Positions 25,507 through 34,809 of a stretch of DNA of 64,000 bases are shown in pieces (within the stretch, counting starts at the first letter, position 1; every line of letters starts with the position of its first letter). The stretch is from assembly GCA_963822215.1 (NCBI GenBank), contig CAWGGX010000013.1, positions 62,001 through 126,000 on the forward strand, given 5' to 3'. The DNA is from Roseiarcus sp963822215 (GTDB lineage: Bacteria; Pseudomonadota; Alphaproteobacteria; Rhizobiales; Beijerinckiaceae). The position numbers were made by a program, and so were the translations under genes. The notes beneath the pieces were generated by a model. It was not told the DNA's origin, ran no database searches, and was given only the letters and a program-made list of their open reading frames with translations.

Positions 25507-26484
25507 ATGGGTAAACATTGTTTGGCGGCGGCCTCGATCGCCGCGCTCGCGCTCGGTCTTGCGGCCTCGGCCGCCTTCGCCGAAGAGAAGCCGACCTACG
25601 GCGCCCTGATGAAGACGCTGTCGAATCCCTTCTGGGGCGCGATGGAAAAGGGAGTCGATGCGGGCGGCAAGGCCGCGGGCGTCGACATCTATCTGCAGGC
25701 GGTCGAGTCCGACCAGGCCTCCGAGCCGCAGCTCAACGCCTGCAACACCATGTTGCAGAAGAAGCCGGCTGCGATGATCACCGCCTCGATCAGCTCGACC
25801 AATCTGCTGCCGTGCCTCAAGCAGGCCAACGAGATGAAGATCCCGGTCGTCGACCTCGACAACAACCTCGACCCGGCGATCACCGCCAAGGCCGGCGTCG
25901 AGGTCGCCTTCCACATCGGCTCGGACAACGAGGCGGCCGGCGCGAAGGGCGCGGACTGGCTGGCGGGCCAGCTCGGCAAGGACGCCAAGGGGCCGGTGCT
26001 GGTGATCGAAGGCCTCTCCGGCAACATCACCGGCAAGAAGCGGGCGGTCGGATTCGCTGACGAACTCAAGAAGGAAGCGCCCGGCCTGACCATCGTCGCC
26101 TCGCTGCCCGGCGACTGGGACAGCCTGAAGGCCACCAACATCACCAACGACACCCTGCAACGCACGCCGGACCTGGTCGCGATCTTCGCGTGCAACGACG
26201 ACATGGCGCTCGGCGCGGTCGAGGCGGCGCGCTCGGCCGGCAAGGACAAGCTGATCGTGATCGGCGTCGACGGCAACTCGAACGCGGTCAAGTCGATCAA
26301 GGCCGGGCGGCTCAACGCCTCGGTCGCGCAACTGCCCTATCTCGTCGGCATGCAGGCGGTCGAGAACGTCAAGAAGGTGGTGACCGGCGACAAGGTGGCC
26401 GAGATGACCTACGTGCCGACGCTCGTGCTGACGAAACAGGTCATCGAAGACAACAAGGACCCGCTGCTGCAATACGTGAAGTGA
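25507..26484 (+). CDS. Sugar ABC transporter substrate-binding protein (allose/ribose type)
   Basis: 325 residues from the ATG that follows GGGAGGTAAGC; the open frame extends further upstream only by chance. It has a signal peptide (MGKHCLAAASIAALALGLAA, then SAAFA) and a Peripla_BP_4 fold (YGALMKTLSNPFWGAMEKGV; DLDNNLDP; IFACNDDMALGAVEAA; VIGVDGN). The periplasmic protein would capture the sugar for the permease/ATPase pair downstream, from which it is now separated by an IS110 element. The sugar is inferred from the epimerase in the same cluster. Confidence 0.88.
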   Translation: MGKHCLAAASIAALALGLAASAAFAEEKPTYGALMKTLSNPFWGAMEKGVDAGGKAAGVDIYLQAVESDQASEPQLNACNTMLQKKPAAMITASISSTNLLPCLKQANEMKIPVVDLDNNLDPAITAKAGVEVAFHIGSDNEAAGAKGADWLAGQLGKDAKGPVLVIEGLSGNITGKKRAVGFADELKKEAPGLTIVASLPGDWDSLKATNITNDTLQRTPDLVAIFACNDDMALGAVEAARSAGKDKLIVIGVDGNSNAVKSIKAGRLNASVAQLPYLVGMQAVENVKKVVTGDKVAEMTYVPTLVLTKQVIEDNKDPLLQYVK

Positions 26485-27048
26485 GTCCCTTATATGGGGC
26501 GAGGGTTGTCAAGTGGGAGATTTGCGACGGCGGGGGTTGGAACTCGTCATGGCTTGCTTGGCGGGGCGGAGCGCGAAAGGGCTTTGAAGTCAAGGATGCG
26601 CGAACGCGCACCGCCTGCGGCGGCGGCCCGACGGGCCGTGCTTGAGTTCAAAGCCCTTTCGCGCACAATCGCGGTCAAGCAATCCATGGCGAGCCGCAGG
26701 CTTTGGCTGCTCGTGTGTAGGTTCGAACCCGGACGGTTGTTTCGATCGCAGGCAAGCGCGATCGACCCGCCTCTTGGGCGAATGACCAGAGCAGGTTCCG
26801 GCGGGCATTCGGTTTCGACGCCTCGTCGGTGGGATGGGGCCTCGCTTTGGCTCAAGGGCCTCGCCCTCGTAACCTTATATCCGGTCGGCTCGGGTGGCCG
26901 GACCATAATCCTGCGTGCATCAGGTCGCGAGGCCCGGGATGGACCGGACCAATCTTCTCCTCGGGTCGACCCAAGGGGCGGGGCGGTCACGGGTCCCATC
27001 CCGGACGAGGCGGACGGCCCGAAGGCTCGCCCGCTTTTGCTTCTCGGC
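26485..27048. other. Non-coding region downstream of the IS110 gene, with a long inverted repeat
   Basis: 564 bp without a supported gene. A perfect 18-bp inverted repeat (GCGCGAAAGGGCTTTGAA at 26571-26588; its complement at 26647-26664) forms the inner part of a longer imperfect one reaching about 26546-26690. As part of the IS110 element, this flank could hold its right end and structured non-coding RNA. Confidence 0.5.
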
Positions 27049-28218
27049 TCAGGCTCGCTTCAGGACGGCTCCCTCGGGAACGAGGCCGGTCTCAAGGTAG
27101 CGCCAGAGCGCGACCGAAAGCTTGCGCGCCATGGCGACGATCGCGATGCGCTTGACGCGTCCCTTGCGGTCGCCCACCCGCTCGTCGAACCACTTGGAGA
27201 GCGCGCTGTCGGGCTGATGCCTTCGCCACATCCACGCAAGCTCGATCATCGCCTTGCGCGCCCGGCTGTTGCCGGCCTTGGCGATGCCCTGGTCGCGCGC
27301 CATGTCGCCGCTCTGGAACGGGGACGGCGCGAGCCCGATGTATTGCCCGACGCCGCGCCGGTTCTTGAAGGTTCGATAGTAGACCTCGCCGGCGAGCGTC
27401 GCGCTGAAATGGACGCCGATGCCCTTGAGCTTGATGAGCTCAGCGGCCTTGGCCTGAACAGGGCTCGGCGGCGACGCGGCTGCGCTCTTCGGATTGGCCG
27501 TCTTGGGCTTGACGATCCGCGCCGCCATCTCCGCCTCGACCTCAGCGATGTCGTCGATGAGCTTGGCCAGGCGGCGGCATTCGCGGCTGAGCTCGGCCTT
27601 GAGCCCAGGCAGGATCGGCAACGCCGCCAGCCGCGCCAGCCGGTCCGGCGCCATCGGGTCGAAATCGCGAACCCCCTGGGCGAACAGCAGCGCCTTCACC
27701 CGGTTGCCGTGCGACGTTCGCTCCTTGACGAGCCGCTCGTATTCGCGGTGCGGCCGCTTGGCGTCCTCCTCCTCCGGGGTGGGAACCACGACCACCCGGC
27801 AGGCGTCGAGTTCGCCCCTCGTCAGGCGCGCGAGCGTGCGCACCAGTTTGTCGACGTCGACGCCGTCCGACTTGACCCGCCGCGCTCGCCGGTCGACCGC
27901 CACGCTCGCCGGATCGATCTCGTAGGCGGCGTATCCCGCCGCTGTCAGCGCGCGATAAAGCCAGTGCCCGTCGCGACCGGCCTCGAAGCAGACATGGACC
28001 TTGACCGGAACGCCGGCGCGCTTCGCCTCTGCCGCCGCCACCCGCCGCAACAGCGCCAACAGCCCATCCAGGTCGCCGCCCTCGACCTCGTGCCGGCGAA
28101 CCGCCCACTTCTGCGACGTGCCGACCCCGACAAGCCACTTCGATCGGCTCAGTTCCAATGCGACGAAAATCGGCGCAAACTCATGCCCGGCGACGGGCGC
28201 AATTTGCTGAATAAGCAT
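27049..28218 (-). CDS. IS110-family transposase (first copy)
   Basis: 389 residues. It has an N-terminal RuvC-like DEDD domain (FVALELSRSKWLVGV; CFEAGRDGHWLYRAL; KSDGVDVDKLVRTLARL) and a C-terminal Tnp_20 domain (LKGIGVHFSATLAGEVYY; VGQYIGLAPSPFQSG; GNSRARKAMIELAW) with the family's serine region. It is intact. The element separates the sugar-binding protein from its permease. Its upstream flank abuts a REP-like hairpin at 28287. IS110 elements carry bridge RNAs in their non-coding ends; none could be folded here. Confidence 0.9.
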   Translation of the reverse strand: MLIQQIAPVAGHEFAPIFVALELSRSKWLVGVGTSQKWAVRRHEVEGGDLDGLLALLRRVAAAEAKRAGVPVKVHVCFEAGRDGHWLYRALTAAGYAAYEIDPASVAVDRRARRVKSDGVDVDKLVRTLARLTRGELDACRVVVVPTPEEEDAKRPHREYERLVKERTSHGNRVKALLFAQGVRDFDPMAPDRLARLAALPILPGLKAELSRECRRLAKLIDDIAEVEAEMAARIVKPKTANPKSAAASPPSPVQAKAAELIKLKGIGVHFSATLAGEVYYRTFKNRRGVGQYIGLAPSPFQSGDMARDQGIAKAGNSRARKAMIELAWMWRRHQPDSALSKWFDERVGDRKGRVKRIAIVAMARKLSVALWRYLETGLVPEGAVLKRA

Positions 28219-28286
28219 GGTCGATCCCTATGTTCGGGTTTGGACGCTTCGATCATAGGACCCAAAGCGCCCGTCGCCGCATAGGA

Positions 28287-28402
28287 TCTTCTCCCCGCTT
28301 GCGGGGAGAAGGTTAGGATGAGGGGCGGGGCGAGCGCCCGCAGCCAATCGCCAAGCCCCTCACCCCGGCCCTCTCCCCGCTTGCGGGGAGAGGGGGACTT
28401 GC
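28287..28402. repeat. Pair of REP-like hairpins next to IS110
   Basis: TTCTCCCCGCTTGCGGGGAGAA (about 28290-28311) and CTCTCCCCGCTTGCGGGGAGAG (about 28371-28392) flank a CCCCTCACCCCGGCC spacer. The same palindromes recur near 3480, 40000/41550, 42420, 56710-56820 and 60030-60140. 28219-28496 contains no gene. Confidence 0.75.
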
Positions 28403-28496
28403 GCCCGCAATTGCAGCTTGCTTTAGGGCCTCACAACGCGCCGCCGCCCGCCTCCGGCGGGCTGGCGGCGCTGGCCGAAAAAGCTTCGGAGACCCC

Positions 28497-29485
28497 TTGA
28501 CGATGGCCTCGACTGCAGCCAACGCCGCCTCGTCCTGGCGCGCCCGCTTCGCCGGCGGCGGCGCGCTGCGCCTCGAGTCGCTTGTCGTTCTCGCCGTCCT
28601 GTCGGCAATCATGGCGTTTCTCTCGAGCGCCTTTCTCTCCGTCTCCAACATTCTCAACATTCTCCTGTCGACGTCGGTGTTCGGCGTGCTCGCGATCGGC
28701 ATGACCTTCGTCATCTCGTCGGCCGGCATCGATCTGTCGGTGGGCTCGATCCTGGGGCTGTCCGGCGTCGTCGGCGCGATGCTGACTGCGAACCTCGACC
28801 TGCCGTGGTGGATCGGCATTCTCGGCTGCCTCGCGGCCGGCGCCTTCACCGGCGCCGTCAACGGCTTTCTCATCACCAAGGGCGGCATTCCGCCCTTCAT
28901 CGTCACCCTCGGCATGCTCGGGGTGGCGCGCGGCGTTGCGCTCGTGCTGAGCGACGGCGTCTCGATCTATGGCCTTGCGCCGGAGATGACCTGGCTCGGA
29001 CAGGGTCGTCCGTTCGGCGTGCCGGTCCCGGTGATCGTACTTTTGCTGACCGCGCTCGTCGCCCATGTCGTCCTCGCCCACACCCGCCTCGGCGTCTACG
29101 CGCAGGTGATCGGCGACAACGAGGGCGCGGCCCGGGCGATGGGCGTGCGGGTCGAGCGGATGAAAGTGCTGCTCTATACCCTCTCGGGCCTGCTCTCCGG
29201 CCTCGCCGGCCTGCTGTTCGCAGCGCGGATCAATTCGGGCGAGCCGACCGCCGGTCTCAGCTACGAGCTCACGGCCATCACCGCGACCATCCTTGGCGGC
29301 ACCAACCTGTTCGGCGGCCGCGGCAGCGTCGCGGGCACGCTGATCGGCGCGCTGATCATGGGCGTCCTGCAGAACGGCCTGAACCTGCTCGCGGTCCGGC
29401 CTTTCTATCAGCAGATCGCCATCGGCGCGGTGCTGATCCTTGCGGTCTGGCTCGACCGCATCAACAGCCGGGAGGGCTGGCGGCG

Positions 29486-29489
<4 letters not shown>
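28497..29489 (+). CDS. Sugar ABC transporter permease (ribose/allose RbsC-like)
   Basis: 330 residues with about eight to ten membrane helices and the BPD_transp_2 hallmarks (GMTFVISSAGIDLSVGSILG; GGIPPFIVTLGM; GGTNLFGGRGSVAGTLIGAL). A TTG at 28497 with GGAG about 6 bases upstream is used; ATG at 28503 is an alternative. The stop overlaps the ATPase start (ATGA). It transports the sugar delivered by the binding protein at 25507. Confidence 0.9.
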
Positions 29490-30247
<758 letters not shown>

Positions 30248-30298
30248 TCCACACGACTGGCGATAGGCGTCCCCGCCCCCCACAGCACGTCGACAGAC

Positions 30299-30318
30299 GG
30301 GCGTCCTTCCGGACGCCC
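30299..30318. repeat. Small GC hairpin downstream of the ATPase
   Basis: GGGCGTCC-TTCC-GGACGCCC is a perfect 8-bp stem in the 209-bp gap before the epimerase. There is no T-tract, so it is REP-like rather than a clear terminator; the flanking GTGGGGGCGGGA is also repeat-like. Confidence 0.5.
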
Positions 30319-30456
30319 TATGGTGGGGGCGGGACAGGCGCGCCGACCGCCGAGCGCGAGATCAGGTAGCTACGAGAGCTGCGTGAACGTCGTAGTCTTT
30401 GGCCCAGGGGTCCTCGCAGTGACGGATAGCGGTCTTCTTCAAAATTGGAGGCGTCA

Positions 30457-31323
30457 ATGAAGTTCGGCATTTACTACTCGTACTGGGAGCAGGAATGGAG
30501 CGCCGACTGCCTGAAATACGTCGAACGGGCCGCCCTGCTCGGTTTCGACATCATCGAAATCGCCGCTCATCATCTGAACAGCTATAGCCCCGCGCATATC
30601 GCCGAAGTCGGCCGCGCCGCCCGGGACAACGGCATCGCGATCACCGCCGGGCTTGGTCCGTCGGCGCAAAAGAACCTGTCCTCCGCCGATCCGGCGATCA
30701 GAAAAGCCGGGCGGGCCTTCTTCGAAGAGACGCTCGGCAATCTCGCCAAGCTCGATATTCATATCATCGGCGGCGCCCTCCATTCCTACTGGCCGATCGA
30801 CTATTCGAAGCCCGTCGACAAGGCGGGGGACCGGGCGCGGGGGCTGGAGGGCATTTCCAGCCTTGCGGACTTCGCCGCCTATCACGGCGTCACCCTCTGT
30901 CTGGAAGTGCTCAACCGGTTCGAGAACCACGTTCTGAACACGGCCGAAGAAGGGGTCGCCTTCGTCCGCGAAGTCGGCAAGCCCAACGTCAAGGTGATGC
31001 TCGACACCTTCCATATGAACATCGAGGAGGACAGTTTCGGCAAGGCGATCCGCGCCGCCGGGCCGCTGCTCGGCCATTTCCATACCGGCGAGAACAACCG
31101 CCGCGTTCCCGGCAAAGGCCGCCTGCCCTGGCACGAAATCGGGACGGCGCTGCGCGAGATCGGTTACAGCGGCGCGGTTGTCATGGAGCCCTTCGTCAAG
31201 ATGGGCGGCGGGGTCGGCAGCGACATCAAGGTTTGGCGCGATCTCAGCGGCAACGCCGACGAGGCCCAGATGGACGAGGCGGCGCGGCAGGGCTTGGCGT
31301 TCTCACGCTACGTGCTCGGTTGA
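30457..31323 (+). CDS. D-psicose (D-allulose) 3-epimerase
   Basis: 288 residues of the AP-endonuclease-2/sugar-isomerase TIM-barrel family. It would interconvert D-fructose and D-psicose (or D-tagatose/D-sorbose) using a divalent metal. The line of motifs is near-collinear with the Agrobacterium enzyme (FGIYYSYWEQEWSA; SAQKNLSS; GGALHSYWPIDYSKPVDKAG; EVLNRFENHVLNTAEEG). The expected metal/catalytic residues are present as Glu150, Asp183, His209 and Glu244. The ATG at 30457 follows GGAGG. It is the last gene of the sugar-uptake cluster, so the cluster probably imports D-allose or D-psicose. Confidence 0.92.
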   Translation: MKFGIYYSYWEQEWSADCLKYVERAALLGFDIIEIAAHHLNSYSPAHIAEVGRAARDNGIAITAGLGPSAQKNLSSADPAIRKAGRAFFEETLGNLAKLDIHIIGGALHSYWPIDYSKPVDKAGDRARGLEGISSLADFAAYHGVTLCLEVLNRFENHVLNTAEEGVAFVREVGKPNVKVMLDTFHMNIEEDSFGKAIRAAGPLLGHFHTGENNRRVPGKGRLPWHEIGTALREIGYSGAVVMEPFVKMGGGVGSDIKVWRDLSGNADEAQMDEAARQGLAFSRYVLG

Positions 31324-31429
31324 ACGGCGCGAGCCGGACAAGGGCGTAAGAAAGCGCGGCAAAACACCGCAGTAACTTGAGTGAATAGGGCTTCAGCGCT
31401 AGTCTGCGTGACGGCGCGAGGACATAGAG

Positions 31430-33042
31430 ATGCCAGGCGGCGTCTTCATCAGCTATCGCCGGGAGGATTCCGGCGGCTACACGGGGCGCATTTATGATCG
31501 CCTGGCGAAGCGCCTGGGACGCAAGAACGTCTTTATCGACGTTGACAATATTCCGCCCGGCTTGGATTTCGTCGATGTTCTGTCCGAGCGAGTCGGTAAA
31601 TGCGATGCGCTCGTTGTCGTCATCGGCAGGAATTGGATTTCCAGCACCAACAAGGACAACCGTCGTCGAACTCGACGACCCCAACGACTTTGTGCGCATC
31701 GAGATCGAGGCGGCGCTCGAGCGCGGTGTCCGCGTCATTCCCGTCCTCGTCGAAGGCGCGCAAGTGCCTAAAGCTGAGGACCTTCCTGAGAGCTTGAAGA
31801 AGCTCACTCGCCGGCAGGGTATTGAGATTTCCCTGATCCGCTTCAATTCCGACGTCAGACAGTTGGTACGCGCTCTCTCAAAACTTGAGGAGGAACTCCA
31901 GCGCAAAGCAGCGGAAGCCGAGGCGCGTGACGAACGGGAGAGGAAGGAGGCCGCCGAGGCGGCGGAAAGGGCCCAGCAAGCCCGGCGGCTGGCCGAAGCG
32001 GAAGCACAGCGGGCGCACGAGGAACGGCGCGCCCACGAATCCGCCGAGGCCGAACGCACCGCGCGCGAGGAACGCGAGCGCCAAGCCGCCCGTGTCGGGG
32101 CCGAGGCGCGGAGGACCGAGGCGGAGCGCCGCGCGAGGGAAGCCGAGGAAGCCGAACATGCCGCGCGCGAGGAACGCGCGCGCATCGAGGCCGCCGAGGC
32201 AGCGGCGAAAGCCGAGTCGGAGGTAGAGAGCCAGCCGCCCGGCACGCCGGCCCAGCAATATGAGATGGGAGAGCGCTATTTTTACGGGCACGGCGTCGAG
32301 AAGGACTACGCCAAGGCCCTCGCCTGGTATGAAAAGGCCGCCGACCAGGGAAACGCGGCTGCGCAATACAGCGTCGGCTGGCTCTACCAAAACGGCTGGG
32401 GCGCCGGCAAAGACTACGCCAAGGCCCTCGCATGGTATCAAAAGGCCGCCGATCAGGGGAACGGGGCTGCGCAGTTCGCCATCGGCTGGCTCTGCCAAAA
32501 CGGCCGCGGCGTCGAGAAGGACTACGCCAAGGACCTCGCCTGGTACCAGAAGGCCGCCGACGCGACGTCAAGAGCCCAGTCGGAGGTGGAGAGCCAGCCG
32601 CCCGGCACGCCGGCCCAGCAATACGAGATGGGAGAGCGCTATTATTACGGACGCGGAGTCGAGAAGGACTACGCCAAGGCCCTCGCCTGGTACCAGAAGG
32701 CCGCCGACCAGGGAAACGCGGCTGCGCAATACAGCGTCGGCTGGCTCTACGAAAACGGCTGGGGCGTCGATAAGGACTCCGCTAAGGCCCTCGCCTGGTA
32801 CCAGAAGGCTGCAGATCAGGGAAACCCGGCTGCGCAATGCAGCATCAACTCGCTTGGCAACAGACCACGACGTTGGTGGGCAAGGTGAACCGCATGCTGC
32901 GCGGATGGGCAAACTACTCTTCGGAGGGACCGTCTACCAAAACGGCTGAGGCGTCGACAAAGACTACGCCAGGGACCTCGCCTGGTACCAGAAGGGGGAC
33001 GAAGTCGCAAAGAGCGCTCTGGACCGGATTCGAGGGAGGTGA
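31430..33042 (+). pseudogene. TIR - coiled coil - Sel1-repeat protein, frameshifted and patched
   Basis: Residues 1-80 (VFISYRREDSGGYTGRIYDR; VFIDVDNIPPGLDFVDVL) start a TIR_2 domain. One extra A near 31669-31670 shifts the frame before DDPNDFVRIEIEAAL. Next come an Arg/Glu/Ala-rich coiled coil of about 110 residues and Sel1 repeats (EKDYAKALAWYEKAADQGNA). A unit beginning SEVESQPPGTPAQQYEMGER occurs twice (32219 and 32579), so the repeat block was duplicated. The last Sel1 unit is interrupted at about 32847-32930 by an intron-maturase fragment. It resumes as VYQNG, a TGA stop, then GVDKDYARDLAWYQKGDE to 33042. TIR and Sel1 suggest a signalling or immune scaffold. Confidence 0.75.
32847..32930 (+). 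mobile_element. Fragment of a group II intron maturase inside a Sel1 repeat
   Basis: In one frame the insert reads LAWQQTTTLVGKVNRMLRGW then ANY, the C-terminal maturase motif of group II intron reverse transcriptases. It replaces a few bases of the Sel1 unit between CAGCATC and GTCTACCAAAACGG. The rest of the intron is absent. Confidence 0.6.
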
Positions 33043-33097
33043 CCCCTCTCCTCGCCGCGCTGAAACGCGAGGTCGCAGCTCAGTGCACTGCGCCCCC

Positions 33098-34501
33098 TCA
33101 GTACCGGTAAGTCTCCGGCTTGAACGGCCCGGTCTGCGGCAGGTTGAGGTACTTGGCCTGCTCGGGCGTCATCTTGGTCAGCTTGGCGCCGACCTTGGCG
33201 AGGTGAAGCGAGGCGACCTTCTCGTCCAGGTGTTTGGGCAGCGTGTAGACCTGCTTTGCGTACTGGCCGGGCTTGGTGAAGATCTCGATCTGGGCGAGCG
33301 TCTGGTTGGTGAACGAGGCCGACATCACGAACGACGGATGGCCGGTCGCATTGCCCAGGTTCACCAGGCGCCCCTCGGACAGGAGGATGATCTTCTTGCC
33401 ATTCGGGAACTCGATCTCGTCGACCTGCGGCTTGACGTTGTTCCACTTGTAGTTGCGCAGCGCCGCGACCTGGATCTCCGAGTCGAAGTGGCCGATGTTG
33501 CAGACGATCGCCCGGTCGTGCATGGCGCGCATGTGGTCGAGGGTGATGACGTCGACGTTGCCGGTGGCGGTGACGAAGATGTCGGCGCGAGGCGCCGCAT
33601 CCTCCATCGTCACGACCTCATAGCCTTCCATCGCCGCCTGGAGCGCGCAGATCGGATCGACCTCCGACACCATGACGCGGCAACCGGCGTTGCGCAGGGA
33701 GGCCGCCGAGCCCTTGCCGACGTCGCCGAAGCCCGCGACCATGGCGACCTTGCCGGCCATCATCACGTCGGTGCCCCGCCGGATGCCGTCGACCAGCAAC
33801 TCGCGGCAGCCGTACAGGTTGTCGAACTTCGACTTGGTGACGCTGTCGTTGACGTTGATCGCCGGCCACAGGAGCTTGCCCTCCTTGGCCATGATATAAA
33901 GGCGGTGGACGCCGGTCGTCGTCTCCTCGGTGACGCCGCGGATCGACTCCGCATTCTTGGCGTACCAGCCCGGCTTCGTCTTCAGCCGCGTCTTGATCGC
34001 CGCGAACAGCACCTCTTCCTCCTCGTTGGTCGCCTTGTCGAGGAAGGCCGTGTCGCCCTGCTCGGCGCGCAGCCCCAGGTGGATCAGCAGCGTCGCGTCG
34101 CCGCCGTCGTCGAGGATCATGTTGGGCGCGCCGCCGTCGGCCCATTCGAAGATGCGGTGGGTGTAGTCCCAGTAGTCCTTGAGGCTCTCGCCCTTGATCG
34201 CGAACACCGGCGTGCCGGTCGCGGCGATCGCGGCGGCGGCGTGGTCCTGGGTCGAATAGATGTTGCACGAGGCCCAGCGGACGTCGGCGCCGAGCGCCTT
34301 CAGCGTCTCGATCAGGACAGCGGTCTGGATGGTCATGTGGAGGGAGCCCGCGATGCGCGCGCCCTTGAGCGGCTGGCTCGCGGCATATTCCGCGCGCGTG
34401 GCCATCAGGCCCGGCATTTCGGTCTCGGCGATAGCGATCTCCTTGCGCCCGAAAGCGGCAAGGCCGATGTCGGCGACGGCGTAGTCGGCGGCTTTGGTCA
34501 T
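33098..34501 (-). CDS. ahcY: Adenosylhomocysteinase
   Basis: 467 residues, the usual length. It hydrolyses S-adenosylhomocysteine to adenosine and homocysteine, clearing the product of SAM-dependent methylation. Visible are the substrate region (GSLHMTIQTAVLIETL), the NAD-binding loop (VAGFGDVGKGSA), CNIGHFDSEI and the conserved C-terminus KPETYRY. An AGGGA site is 6 bases before the ATG. A palindrome 67 bp upstream may be its operator. Confidence 0.96.
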   Translation of the reverse strand: MTKAADYAVADIGLAAFGRKEIAIAETEMPGLMATRAEYAASQPLKGARIAGSLHMTIQTAVLIETLKALGADVRWASCNIYSTQDHAAAAIAATGTPVFAIKGESLKDYWDYTHRIFEWADGGAPNMILDDGGDATLLIHLGLRAEQGDTAFLDKATNEEEEVLFAAIKTRLKTKPGWYAKNAESIRGVTEETTTGVHRLYIMAKEGKLLWPAINVNDSVTKSKFDNLYGCRELLVDGIRRGTDVMMAGKVAMVAGFGDVGKGSAASLRNAGCRVMVSEVDPICALQAAMEGYEVVTMEDAAPRADIFVTATGNVDVITLDHMRAMHDRAIVCNIGHFDSEIQVAALRNYKWNNVKPQVDEIEFPNGKKIILLSEGRLVNLGNATGHPSFVMSASFTNQTLAQIEIFTKPGQYAKQVYTLPKHLDEKVASLHLAKVGAKLTKMTPEQAKYLNLPQTGPFKPETYRY

Positions 34502-34567
34502 TGCGTCCCTGTCCCGGTTGTGGTTCAGCGCCGACCCTTACCAGCGGCCGGCGCATAGCGCAATAAA

Positions 34568-34589
34568 CATATAAGCAAATCTTTATATG
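34568..34589. promoter_or_regulatory. Candidate SAH/methionine-cycle operator upstream of ahcY
   Basis: CATATAA-GCAAATCT-TTATATG is an inverted repeat in an otherwise GC-rich gap upstream of ahcY. Alphaproteobacterial ahcY and met genes are often preceded by ATATAA/TTATAT palindromes bound by ArsR-type SAH-responsive regulators. Assignment to such a regulator is inference. Confidence 0.5.
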
Positions 34590-34809
34590 CTCTCGCCAGC
34601 GGAGCTTGCCGGCGGATCGAAGGGCGCTGCGCAAATCTACAGCGGCGCTCCGGATGCAAACCTGCAACGCGGATTTGTATGACAATTGGTCGCAATTCGT
34701 TTAGCTGGGCGAAGGCAGACCTCATGCTATAGTCGCCTAGCAAGAAGCGCGCCGTACTGGCAGAAGGGTGGCGCGTGCGGATTTCGCGTCAACGGTTGCA
34801 AGGGTTGAG

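Noticed and set aside
26700..26740. tRNA-like GGTTCGAACC T-loop sequence
   Set aside because: No acceptor, D- or anticodon arms fit around it.
26494..28284. 596-codon plus-strand frame
   Set aside because: Antisense to the IS110 transposase; low-complexity Arg/Asp/Gly-rich translation.
32837..34558. 573-codon plus-strand frame
   Set aside because: Only its first ~25 residues are meaningful (group II maturase scrap); the rest is antisense to ahcY.
34502..34809. SAM/SAH riboswitch upstream of ahcY
   Set aside because: No recognisable riboswitch core; only a palindromic operator-like site is seen.
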